A stretch of DNA of 64,000 bases, taken from positions 62,001 through 126,000 of the forward strand of contig CAWFKW010000001.1 of NCBI GenBank assembly GCA_963816535.1. Direction: 5' to 3'. The first letter of the stretch is position 1; the number at the start of each line of letters is the position of its first letter. This stretch comes from CAWFKW01 sp963816535 (GTDB taxonomy: Bacteria; Bacteroidota; Ignavibacteria; Tepidaquicellales; OLB5). Positions 8,613 to 16,940 of the stretch are shown here, in pieces. The notes beneath the pieces are model-generated. The model was not told the origin of the DNA. It was given only the letters and a program-made list of their open reading frames with translations, and searched no databases. Both the position numbers and the translations under genes were made by a program.

Positions 8613-10159
8613 GAATTAGGAGGAATTTGACTGAATCTTTATCAATACCCGCTTCAGCTCTGCGGAGGAAGTATTTTGCTGCAATAGTAATTTTCTTTAC
8701 TGTTTACTGCCTTTTCCTAAGCTGGAGCTTTCTCTTTCAAAATGTTGATGATGCGTATATTTCTTTCAGGTACGGGAGAAATGTGATGCAGGGCCACGGG
8801 CTTGTTTATAATGCAGGAGAATATGTGGAAGGCTACACAAACTTCTTGTGGACTGTAATTACCGCCCCGTTTACAATTATTAAGGGGATAGATATTTCGG
8901 TTTTTGCCCTATCACTGGGGCTTCTGATCTCTGTGTTCAATATTTATTTTCTCTTTAAACTTATTAAATTGTTCCCCGAGATCTTTTATAAATTACCTGT
9001 TTATTTGTTTCTTCTTCCGATAATATTTTTTGTTTTGGATGACTCCATAGCTTTCTGGGCAATTGGCGGTATGGAGTTCCCTCTTTACACACTGTTCATT
9101 CTCGGAATAATATATAATTACTTTCAGATAAATGAAGGCGGCAAACGGGTCATCTATCTGTTGTGTTTTATGATGTTGTGTACTTTAACAAGGCCCGAAG
9201 GCAATATGATATATATTCTTGTCTTGTTTCATATGGTCCTTAACAGAAAAAAGATCGTAAATCTCCGGCCGACTTTTGCAAAGTTGGTTATTGGTTATGC
9301 GGCGTTCTTCGCACTGTACTATGGATTCAAATACTTTTATTACGGGCATTTCATTCCAAATACTTTTTATGCAAAAGGCGTGACAGACGTTACGATGAAT
9401 TTGTACCTGGGGGCAAAATACCTGGCTCTTTGCCTGGGCGCCAGGCTTTATATATTGATCTTCATCCTGTTTATTCCCTTTGGCAGGGCCCTCAGAGATT
9501 TTAAGCAATCATTCCTGATCCTTTTCTGCCTGGTATATATTATTTATCTTATCGAGGTGGGCGGAGACTGGATGATTGCCAACAGGTTTTTTGTGCCCAT
9601 AATTCCAATGCTTTACATTCTAAGCGTTATCGGATTAGTTTGTGCCGTGAGGAAGGTGGAGGATACGTTCAAAAAGGGTCCGGGCTCGGCTAAAATGATC
9701 TCAGGAATCTTGGCGGTAGTTTTGTCAGTTCTTCTTTTTTCAGTTACCATGGGTTTCCTGGAATATAAGGAGCTTATTATTAAAGACGATAATGCTCAAT
9801 ATGAAAAGCAATGGTCTATGTTCGGCAAATGGCTGAAAATGAGCGTGAGTCCCAATACTGTTATTGCTGTAGGTCCCGCCGGGAAGATCCCGTATTATTC
9901 TGAGCTGTACACCATAGACATGTGGGGACTAAACAATGAATTCATTGCCAAGACAAGTTCTAAGAGGCTGCAGGCCGGGCATAAGAAATTTGATTTTGAA
10001 TATGTACTTTCTCTTAATCCGGAATTCATAATCGGTTATGCAGGCTTCGCAGACAGCGATATGCCGCCGCGTTATCAAAAATTCAATGCGCCCGAAGAAA
10101 AATACAGGTGCAATGACGTTGTTTTTCGTTTGACAGAACCTTACCGCAGAAACAAATAA
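8609..10159 (+). CDS. GT-C fold membrane glycosyltransferase (AftB/GT39-like)
   Basis: 516 residues with about 10-12 membrane helices. After the first helix lies the acidic loop NVDDAYISFRYGRNVMQGHG, continuing VYNAGEYVEGYTNFLW. This DDAYISxRY...GEYVEGYTNFLW pattern is typical of GT-C enzymes that use polyprenyl-phosphate sugars, such as the AftB-like family. The first acidic pair after helix 1 is the presumed catalytic site. The enzyme would act at the periplasmic face of the inner membrane on a glycan or lipid acceptor I cannot name. The GTG start overlaps the MFS stop. An AGGAGG at 8618-8623 precedes an in-frame TTG by only 3 bases, so the true start is uncertain. Confidence 0.78.
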   Translation: MRIRRNLTESLSIPASALRRKYFAAIVIFFTVYCLFLSWSFLFQNVDDAYISFRYGRNVMQGHGLVYNAGEYVEGYTNFLWTVITAPFTIIKGIDISVFALSLGLLISVFNIYFLFKLIKLFPEIFYKLPVYLFLLPIIFFVLDDSIAFWAIGGMEFPLYTLFILGIIYNYFQINEGGKRVIYLLCFMMLCTLTRPEGNMIYILVLFHMVLNRKKIVNLRPTFAKLVIGYAAFFALYYGFKYFYYGHFIPNTFYAKGVTDVTMNLYLGAKYLALCLGARLYILIFILFIPFGRALRDFKQSFLILFCLVYIIYLIEVGGDWMIANRFFVPIIPMLYILSVIGLVCAVRKVEDTFKKGPGSAKMISGILAVVLSVLLFSVTMGFLEYKELIIKDDNAQYEKQWSMFGKWLKMSVSPNTVIAVGPAGKIPYYSELYTIDMWGLNNEFIAKTSSKRLQAGHKKFDFEYVLSLNPEFIIGYAGFADSDMPPRYQKFNAPEEKYRCNDVVFRLTEPYRRNK

Positions 10160-10178
10160 TATACTTTTGTCATAATTT

Positions 10179-10877
10179 ATGGAACTGAAAACAGCTATGA
10201 TACTTGCGGCCGGATATGGAACGAGGCTGCTTCCAAAGACTCAGGATCTCCCTAAAGCTCTGGTTGAAGTGTATGGGAAACCCATGATAAGCCGCGTTAT
10301 TGAAAGACTCAGTATTTTTGGCATTGAAAACATAGTTGTTAACGCACATCATTTTGCTGAACAAATGGTTAATTATTTTGCGGTGAATGATTTTGGCGTA
10401 AAGATTTCGCTGAACATTGAGGATAAAATCCTTGGGACAGGCGGCGGAATCAAAAACGCTTATGAATATCTTAAAGACGCAGAAAATTTTCTTGTGCATA
10501 ATGTTGATGTTGATTCCGACATTGACTTTTCCGCGATGTTCGAATTTCATACAGAGCGTAAACCGCTTGCATCGCTCGCAGTTAAGAACAGAGATACGTC
10601 GCGCCCGCTTCTGATAGACGAAGGGCAGAACATAATTGGAAGAAGAATTGATGGCGAAGATTTAGATTTTGTCCCAGCTGCGGGTAGGATAAATTTGACA
10701 GCATTTTGCGGGGTGCATATCGTTTCTTCGGACATCTTCGGTTTTTTCCCGGACAAGGCTGAATTTGATATTGTTGATTTTTACATGGAACTGATCGAAA
10801 AAGGAATCAGTATCTGTGGTTTTGATGTTAATAACGCTAAGTGGAGCGATTTGGGGAAATTCACGGATTTGAAATGA
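10179..10877 (+). CDS. Sugar-1-phosphate nucleotidyltransferase (MurU/HddC-like)
   Basis: 232 residues forming a single NTP-transferase Rossmann domain. The signature AMILAAGYGTRLLPKTQ then LPKALVEVYGKPM gives the nucleotide-binding G-x-G-T-R and the Lys, and DVDS around residue 110 is the metal-binding region. Length and lack of a left-handed helix match MurU (N-acetylmuramate-1-P uridylyltransferase) or HddC-type enzymes rather than GlmU. It would make a nucleotide sugar for wall or surface glycan synthesis. It starts at ATG 10179, 20 bases after the GT-C gene, on the same strand. No kinase partner (AmgK) is adjacent, so the substrate is uncertain. Confidence 0.82.
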   Translation: MELKTAMILAAGYGTRLLPKTQDLPKALVEVYGKPMISRVIERLSIFGIENIVVNAHHFAEQMVNYFAVNDFGVKISLNIEDKILGTGGGIKNAYEYLKDAENFLVHNVDVDSDIDFSAMFEFHTERKPLASLAVKNRDTSRPLLIDEGQNIIGRRIDGEDLDFVPAAGRINLTAFCGVHIVSSDIFGFFPDKAEFDIVDFYMELIEKGISICGFDVNNAKWSDLGKFTDLK

Positions 10878-11487
10878 ACATTCGTAGTTGCGTACATGCA
10901 TGATTTTGTTTCCCGGTAAATCACCCCTGAACGCCCGAAATTGACTCCACCTTTTGAAAAGGTGTATCTTATGCAAGAATTTTGCTCCTTTTTTAAAGAA
11001 AGGAATTTTTGATGTTTTTTGGCGCCCACCCGATGTTTCTCTCGTTCAGCACAATAGCCTTGATTCTGGTATCTTTTGTATACCAAGCTGCAAAGAAGTC
11101 CAATTTTTAATAATTCTTAATCAGCGTTTAATATTCACGGGCTATTTTTAAAATATCTTTTCAGAACTGTTGACTTTTAGATTATTACTGTTTAAATTAC
11201 ACATGATTAAAAATTCAAATCTGATTATTTTTAGTTTTGTGATTGTATTGAGGCATTGCCCTGATGCTCTATGTGCTATTCCATTGTCGGCCATGATTTA
11301 GACTTTTGGAAGATTTTTTAGCTCTTATAGACCATAGTATTACATTTTGTTGTTCATCTGGTTCGAAGGATTGCGTAACGTGTTAAGTAGTTTCGTATGT
11401 GCAACTCATACGGCGTTCTGTACACAATTTTTGGGGGAATAAATTATCTATTATTAAATCAACTTAATTAATTTCAAGGAGAAATCT
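10878..11487. other. Intergenic region, no supported gene
   Basis: About 610 bases. It holds an inverted repeat CACCTTTT-G-AAAAGGTG (10948-10964) that lacks a terminator T-run, and AT-rich sequence before the next gene. The short frame at 10954-11151 crosses the repeat and resembles nothing, so it is not called. A ribosome site AAGGAG (11477-11482) serves the downstream gene. Confidence 0.5.
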
Positions 11488-13839
11488 ATGTTAAGAAACA
11501 AAACTTTCTATGTTCTCTGTTTGATTGCGGTATTTTTCGTATCAAACAATGCTTTTTCACAGGTTTTGAGAGCCGATATACCTGGTAAGGATGTCGGCCA
11601 ACCAAGACACATTACGAAAAGTGATGAACCTGTTATGACAACTAGGCCCGTGGTAAATCCGCCAAGGGATGAAGTCGGTTCATTTAGTCTTAATGGTTAT
11701 CTTGGCAATTTGAACGCCGCAGGTAATTATGTCAGCGTGCCTACGAGCACCGATTTTGACGGAAACCTCAGTTTCGATGGCGCCATTGAAATGTGGGTTT
11801 ATCCCGTTTCATATTCAACTACCCCAATATTGCTCACCAAAGAAAACGGGGCAACCAGTCAATTCTTGATAGGAATTCAATCTTCCGGACTCCTCTTTTT
11901 GAGAATCAACAATGGCGTTGGTACAAATACCGGAGGAACGGTCATTCCATTAAACCAGTGGACTCATATAGCGGTTTCATGGACAGGCGGAAGCCCCTGG
12001 ACTGTATCTTTTTATGTGAACGGAGCTTTGAGCGGAGGTACTGCGAGCTTTAGCGGAACATGGGCTCCTAATACAAACCCATTATTGATCGGAAGTTCAA
12101 CATTTTGGACGTCTGAATTTTTCAATGGTTCAATTGATGAAGTTAGGATATGGCAGCCGGCATTGACTGCGGCACAGGTTGCGACCAACCGTTTTATCTC
12201 ATTGGGCGATGGCGCAGCCGCTAACGCATCAGGAGCATTAACTTCAAATTCAGCGTACAGCGGCTTGATATCATCATGGACATTTAACACAGGCGGCACT
12301 GCATATGATGATATCAGCGGACATAATGGCACATACGTGGGATCTGCTGGCGCTTACGGAACAGAAGCCGATCAGCCCATCCCGTATAATTTTGCGTTGT
12401 TCTGCCCGGGTACCGGCAACGCCACAAGTTTCGTTGCGGCCCCTAACAATGCCGCATTGACACTCACTACCGGAGGAACTGCTGAGTGCTGGATCAAACC
12501 AATAGTTGCTACTGGAACGCAGGAAATTATTTCTAAGAGCGCCACGACGAATACGCAGTATATGTTTGGCGTAACCGGTGGCATCCCGTATATGAGATTC
12601 GGGTCAACGCCTACAACAAGTACTGCCCCTGCTTTACAGGTTGGGAAATGGTATCATCTGGCCTGGACATGGACGGGAACACCCGGAAACTATTCGATAA
12701 CTTTTTACGAAAATGGCACGCCATATGGTCCGGTTACAAATGCGGGAACCATGGCATCGACAACCGACCCGGTGACTATTGGCGACGGACAGGCTTTTAC
12801 TTCAGAGAATGTGAACGGTTATGTTGATGAAGTAAGATTATGGAATGTTGCGCATAATACCGACCAGATAAGAGCGGCTATGTTTTGTTCCGCAAGGGGC
12901 ATGACTACTACCACCGGATTAGTAGCTGCGTGGAATTTTGACGGCAACCTGAATAATTTCTCTGCGACCACAGGTATTAACGGTTCATTTAGCACCGGAG
13001 GAGCAAACCTTTGCCGTCTTAGCGCATATTCAAATGAAAATTTAACCGGCCCTCCCGGAACAGGGTTGACAGCGCACTCAACGGTAGTTAACAGATTAGC
13101 TACCGGAAATCCGTTCCCGGGCGGGTTTGCAGTAAGAGCCCCGAATGCTGTAATAGCAGATTTAGGAACAACGACTGACAACATAACAATGGGAGGTACC
13201 GGAGCGGTCACGAGCGTTGAGGTATTCCTATCGATTCAGCACACTTTTGTAAATGACCTGACAGTGAAATTAACTGCACCGAATGCAACCCAAACGGGAT
13301 TGATCTTGCAGCACGGAAGCGGTAACGGAAGCGGAATTCTTACATTTGTTGTAGATGGAGGTCTTGTGACTTCAACTGCGGGATGGTTCGCTCCGTGGTC
13401 AAACGTCTGCGGCCCCGATAACGCTATGGGCAATTTCGGAGGTTCAAACGTCAACGGAACATGGACCCTGACTGTTCAGGATAACGCCGCCGGCGATTCA
13501 GGTTTACTGCTGGGCTGGGGTATCAGACTTAACGGCGCAATTACCGGAATTCAGCCAACCAGCAACAACGTACCGGGCAAATTCGCTTTGTATCAGAACT
13601 ATCCAAACCCGTTCAACCCGACAACGAACATCAGGTTTGATATACCTAAAGACGGAAACGTCAGTATTAAGGTGTATGATGTCCTGGGAAGACAGGTTTC
13701 TTCTGTTGTGGATGAATTCAAAAAAGCAGGCGAATATAGCGTTTCGTTCGATGCATCTAACTTAGCATCAGGCGCTTATTTCTATAAGATCACCGCCGGT
13801 GATTTTGTGGAAACAAAGAAAATGATGCTTATTAAGTAG
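11488..13839 (+). CDS. Secreted LamG / P-domain protein with T9SS sorting domain
   Basis: 783 residues, ATG preceded by a good AAGGAG. Order: signal peptide (1-24, ending near AFSQ); two LamG/concanavalin-like domains (about 65-235 and 305-480, each with a W-x-HIA/LAWTW core and an IDEVRIW or VDEVRLWN end); a P/proprotein-convertase domain (about 545-680, NDLTVKLTAPN and NVNGTWTLTVQDNAAGDSG); and a T9SS sorting domain (about 695-783, FALYQNYPNPFNPTT to KKMMLIK). LamG and P domains bind carbohydrate or protein, so this is likely a cell-surface adhesin or binding protein. No protease domain is present, although P domains usually accompany one. A strong terminator follows. Confidence 0.9.
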   Translation: MLRNKTFYVLCLIAVFFVSNNAFSQVLRADIPGKDVGQPRHITKSDEPVMTTRPVVNPPRDEVGSFSLNGYLGNLNAAGNYVSVPTSTDFDGNLSFDGAIEMWVYPVSYSTTPILLTKENGATSQFLIGIQSSGLLFLRINNGVGTNTGGTVIPLNQWTHIAVSWTGGSPWTVSFYVNGALSGGTASFSGTWAPNTNPLLIGSSTFWTSEFFNGSIDEVRIWQPALTAAQVATNRFISLGDGAAANASGALTSNSAYSGLISSWTFNTGGTAYDDISGHNGTYVGSAGAYGTEADQPIPYNFALFCPGTGNATSFVAAPNNAALTLTTGGTAECWIKPIVATGTQEIISKSATTNTQYMFGVTGGIPYMRFGSTPTTSTAPALQVGKWYHLAWTWTGTPGNYSITFYENGTPYGPVTNAGTMASTTDPVTIGDGQAFTSENVNGYVDEVRLWNVAHNTDQIRAAMFCSARGMTTTTGLVAAWNFDGNLNNFSATTGINGSFSTGGANLCRLSAYSNENLTGPPGTGLTAHSTVVNRLATGNPFPGGFAVRAPNAVIADLGTTTDNITMGGTGAVTSVEVFLSIQHTFVNDLTVKLTAPNATQTGLILQHGSGNGSGILTFVVDGGLVTSTAGWFAPWSNVCGPDNAMGNFGGSNVNGTWTLTVQDNAAGDSGLLLGWGIRLNGAITGIQPTSNNVPGKFALYQNYPNPFNPTTNIRFDIPKDGNVSIKVYDVLGRQVSSVVDEFKKAGEYSVSFDASNLASGAYFYKITAGDFVETKKMMLIK

Positions 13840-13864
13840 CTAAAAGGTAATATAATTTATAATT

Positions 13865-13897
13865 CCCCGTCCCTGTTTAACAGGGACGGGGTTTTTT
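13865..13897 (+). terminator. Strong intrinsic terminator
   Basis: 11-bp perfect stem CCCCGTCCCTG (13865-13875) / CAGGGACGGGG (13881-13891), loop TTTAA, then six T. It ends the LamG/P-domain gene. Confidence 0.95.
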
Positions 13898-13965
13898 GTA
13901 AATTGAATAAGATAAGATATTAAGCTATATTATTTAATCTTTTTTCAAAAATATTGGCTATTTCT

Positions 13966-14787
13966 ATGAAACATTGGGCATTAATATTAGGCGCGTCAAG
14001 CGGTTTTGGGGGTGCGGTAGCGCTTGAGCTTGCCAAAAACGGATATAATATCTTTGGCGTGCATCTTGACAGGCAAATCACTATGCCAAATGTAAATAAT
14101 CTGATAAAGAAAATTGAGCATTCCAAACAGCATGCCGTTTTTTTTAATATAAATGCCGCAGACTCAATAAAGCGAAATGAAGTTCTCGACGAAATTAAAG
14201 AAAGGCTTCACGGGCACGAAGTTGGCGCTGTAAAAGTGCTTGTGCATTCACTCGCTTTCGGAACTCTGAAACCCTTTGTTGCAAAAGCGCAAAATAACTG
14301 CATTTCGCAGGCACAAATGGAAATGACTCTGGATGTTATGGCAAATTCATTAGTGTATTGGGCGCAGGGCCTGGTCTTCAGGAACCTGCTTGCAGAAGGC
14401 GGAAGGATATTTACTCTAACAAGCGCAGGCTCTCACTCAGTAATACCGTCATATGGCGCCGTATCCGCAGCTAAAGCCGCACTCGAATCACATACGAGGC
14501 AGCTTGCTTATGAGTTAGCCCCTATGGAAGTTACCGCTAATGCAATAATGGCAGGTGTTACAGATACGCCGGCGCTTCAAAAAATACCCGGAGCTAAAAA
14601 CATGATTGAGGCGACCAAGCTTAAAAACCCAAGAGGGCGGCTCACAAATCCGGAAGACGTTGCAAAAGCTGTCCTGATGTTGTGTTCGGAAGATGCCGGA
14701 TGGATCTCAGGCAATATAATTGGGGTCGACGGCGCTGAAGATATTATCAATTACACAGGCGAGAAGGTTGCCCACCATATAAAATAA
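13966..14787 (+). CDS. Short-chain dehydrogenase, likely enoyl-ACP reductase (FabI/FabL type)
   Basis: About 273 residues. N-terminal Rossmann motif GASSGFGGAVA. The HSLAFG segment and a catalytic Tyr-x6-Lys spacing (SYGAVSAAKAAL, following TSAGSHSVIPS) are hallmarks of enoyl-ACP reductases; classical SDRs use Tyr-x3-Lys. C-terminal WISGNIIGVDGAED closes the fold. The enzyme would reduce trans-2-enoyl-ACP in fatty-acid elongation with NAD(P)H. The GxxxGxG fingerprint is nearer FabL than classic FabI. I choose ATG 13966 (MKHWALILGAS) over the TTG at 13954. An acyl-CoA dehydrogenase gene follows, so a lipid-metabolism context is likely, but other SDR substrates cannot be excluded. Confidence 0.75.
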   Translation: MKHWALILGASSGFGGAVALELAKNGYNIFGVHLDRQITMPNVNNLIKKIEHSKQHAVFFNINAADSIKRNEVLDEIKERLHGHEVGAVKVLVHSLAFGTLKPFVAKAQNNCISQAQMEMTLDVMANSLVYWAQGLVFRNLLAEGGRIFTLTSAGSHSVIPSYGAVSAAKAALESHTRQLAYELAPMEVTANAIMAGVTDTPALQKIPGAKNMIEATKLKNPRGRLTNPEDVAKAVLMLCSEDAGWISGNIIGVDGAEDIINYTGEKVAHHIK

Positions 14788-14844
14788 AATTTGATTTCAA
14801 TAAAGTTCTTTTAATTATAATTCGATTAATTGTTGGAAAATGTT

Positions 14845-15987
14845 ATGTTTGAATTTGGATTCACAGAAGAGCAGCAGATGCTGCGCGAAATGGTTCGCGA
14901 TTTCGCGACAAATGAAATAAAACCCATAGCTCATCAAATTGATGAAGATGAAAAAATCCCACCCGAAATAATCAGGAAGTTAGGAGAGTTAGGATTGCTT
15001 GGAGCGGCGTTTCCGCAGGAATATGGCGGCGGCGGCTTCGGCGAAGTGGGCTACTGCATCATGCAGGAAGAAATGTCGCGCGCATGCCTTTCTACTTCGA
15101 CTTTTATAGGCGCGCACCAGTCGATAGGAACCAACGCTATCTTCCTTGGCGGCTCAGAAGAATTAAAACAAAAATATGTTGTACCGCTTGCAAAGGGCGA
15201 AAAGATTGGCGCTTTTTGTCTTACAGAAGCCCAGGCTGGCTCTGATTCATTCAATGTGAAAACTACCGCGCGTCTTGATGGCGACGAATGGGTGATTAAC
15301 GGCGATAAGATGTGGATCACAAACGGCGGATTAGCCGATATAATAGCCCTCTTTGCGCGGACTACTAAAGGTGTTAGCGCTTTTGTTGTTGAAACAAAGC
15401 TTCCCGGGTTTTCGGCCGGACCCTCTGAAAAAAAGATGGGAATAAGAGGCAGCACAACAAATGCAATTGCTTTTGATAACGTTAGGATACCCAAAGAAAA
15501 TCTGATAGGAACAGAAGGAAGAGGTTTCCATCTTGCGATGAAAACGCTTGAGGCGGGGAGGCTGGGGCTTGGGGCCTGCTGTCTTGGAGCTTCCAAAGAA
15601 ATGGTTGAGCTTTCTTCAAAATATGCCAAGGAACGTCACCAGTTTGACCAGCCGATAAGCCATTTCCAGGCGATCCAGTTTATGCTGTCCGAAATGGCGA
15701 CGCTTGTTTACGCAATGGAATCCATGGTTTACCGCACTGCGGTTGATTACGATAAGAAAAAAAGCATAACAACGCAATCCGCTATGGTTAAGCTGTTCTG
15801 CTCCGAAGCTTTGGATAAAATTGTCGATTATGCCGTCCAGATACACGGCGGTATGGGATATTCAAGAGAATTCCCCATCGAGAGATTTTACAGGGACTCA
15901 AGGATAAACAGGATTTTTGAAGGAACCAACGAAATTCAAAAGGGCATAATTGCCAGGGAAGTTTTGAAGCACAACGGCATCAGATAA
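14845..15987 (+). CDS. Acyl-CoA dehydrogenase (FAD)
   Basis: About 380 residues, normal family length, all three domains present. Flavin/substrate signatures: AFCLTEAQAGSD (about 125), WITNG (about 157) and IHGGMGYSREFPIERFYRD. The catalytic glutamate lies in RIFEGTNEIQ near the C-terminus, the position used by butyryl- and other short-chain acyl-CoA dehydrogenases. It oxidises acyl-CoA to enoyl-CoA, passing electrons to ETF. ATG 14845 (MFEFGFTEEQQML) is a better start than the upstream TTG codons. Neighbouring genes give no full beta-oxidation operon, so chain length is unknown. Confidence 0.93.
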   Translation: MFEFGFTEEQQMLREMVRDFATNEIKPIAHQIDEDEKIPPEIIRKLGELGLLGAAFPQEYGGGGFGEVGYCIMQEEMSRACLSTSTFIGAHQSIGTNAIFLGGSEELKQKYVVPLAKGEKIGAFCLTEAQAGSDSFNVKTTARLDGDEWVINGDKMWITNGGLADIIALFARTTKGVSAFVVETKLPGFSAGPSEKKMGIRGSTTNAIAFDNVRIPKENLIGTEGRGFHLAMKTLEAGRLGLGACCLGASKEMVELSSKYAKERHQFDQPISHFQAIQFMLSEMATLVYAMESMVYRTAVDYDKKKSITTQSAMVKLFCSEALDKIVDYAVQIHGGMGYSREFPIERFYRDSRINRIFEGTNEIQKGIIAREVLKHNGIR

Positions 15988-16031
15988 GATCCAGCCATTC
16001 AGGATATAAATCAAAAACTCAGAGGTTTAAT

Positions 16032-16607
16032 ATGACCAAGCATAGGATATTCATATTTCTATTCGTTGCTTTTCTTGGCATTTCTTGTCAGGGATGCCTT
16101 ACTGTGGAAACGAAAGAATTTGATTTTAAGGTAAAGAAGGACAATTCCGGCTCCGGAGTAATTAAATATATCAACATCCTCAGCGATAAAAAAGACTCGG
16201 TTAGTACAACTGACAGCGATTACCGAGACTTGATAGACAGTTACCTTAACGGAGACAGAATTACGGATGAGATGCCGGGTATTAAGAACGCCAGAAAGAA
16301 ATTGTATGAGGAAGATAACCAGCTTTGCGGCGAAATAACTTTTGATTTTGACGATATCACAAAGCTCAGGTTCTATAAATATAAGGAAGAGGGTCCGTGG
16401 TGTTATTATCTTGGATTTACGCCAATGGGGCTCATGGGCGGTTCTGAAACCTATTTTTCTTCAAATGGTTCTTATGGCGGCGAAAGCATGCCGGTAATTT
16501 TCTGGGACGGCGATAAAAAGGAACTTAAGTTCAAGACTACTATGACCCAGCCTTCAGGAACCACGGTTAGCCTTCTTGACCAGTGGAAAGAAAAGGACGG
16601 GAAATAG
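16032..16607 (+). CDS. Probable lipoprotein of unknown function
   Basis: 191 residues. The N-terminus MTKHRIFIFLFVAFLGISC is a lipoprotein signal, with the likely lipidated Cys at 19 (LGISC) or 22. The mature part is hydrophilic, rich in Asp/Lys, with predicted beta strands, and has no motif I recognise. It stands alone between acyl-CoA dehydrogenase and a terminator, on the same strand. RBS-like CAGAGG lies before ATG 16032. Role unknown; location would be inner- or outer-membrane periplasmic leaflet. Confidence 0.75.
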   Translation: MTKHRIFIFLFVAFLGISCQGCLTVETKEFDFKVKKDNSGSGVIKYINILSDKKDSVSTTDSDYRDLIDSYLNGDRITDEMPGIKNARKKLYEEDNQLCGEITFDFDDITKLRFYKYKEEGPWCYYLGFTPMGLMGGSETYFSSNGSYGGESMPVIFWDGDKKELKFKTTMTQPSGTTVSLLDQWKEKDGK

Positions 16608-16640
16608 CAAATTTTAAATTAATTTAATCTTAATAACACA

Positions 16641-16666
16641 AAAGGGGCGCTAAGCCCCTTTTTACT
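16641..16666 (+). terminator. Intrinsic terminator
   Basis: Stem AAAGGGGC (16641-16648) / GCCCCTTT (16654-16661), loop GCTAA, followed by further T. It closes the lipoprotein gene. Confidence 0.9.
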
Positions 16667-16881
16667 TTATTAGTTTCGTCGATCTATTTTATTAATGCCA
16701 TGTTTATGCAGTCGCCAAACGAACCTGCCTCCAACCCTTTCTCTGCATATATACAACTTAACTTTATGTCTGCAAAATCGGGGTCAGGTCAAACATGATA
16801 GTCATCATTAACGTAGTTAAGGCAGGAAAAAGAGAATAGCAGAATGTGATTCATGAAATCAGACGCGTATGTATTTAAACA
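16667..16881. other. Intergenic spacer between convergent genes
   Basis: Together with the two flanking terminators the gap is about 330 bases. Between them I see no frame or repeat. Confidence 0.5.
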
Positions 16882-16915
16882 AAAACCCCGTTCAAAATTA
16901 CCTGAACGGGGTTTT
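16882..16915 (-). terminator. Intrinsic terminator for the cytochrome gene
   Basis: 13-bp stem AAAACCCCGTTCA (16882-16894) / TGAACGGGGTTTT (16903-16915). Read on the minus strand it ends in a T-run, 25 bases after the stop of the multihaem cytochrome gene. It can work in both directions. Confidence 0.9.
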
Positions 16916-16940
16916 GTGTTTTCAAATCACATCTTTTTCA

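Noticed and set aside
10954..11151. 65-codon frame in the gap after the nucleotidyltransferase
   Set aside because: Overlaps an inverted repeat, has unusual Cys/Phe-rich composition and no ribosome site.
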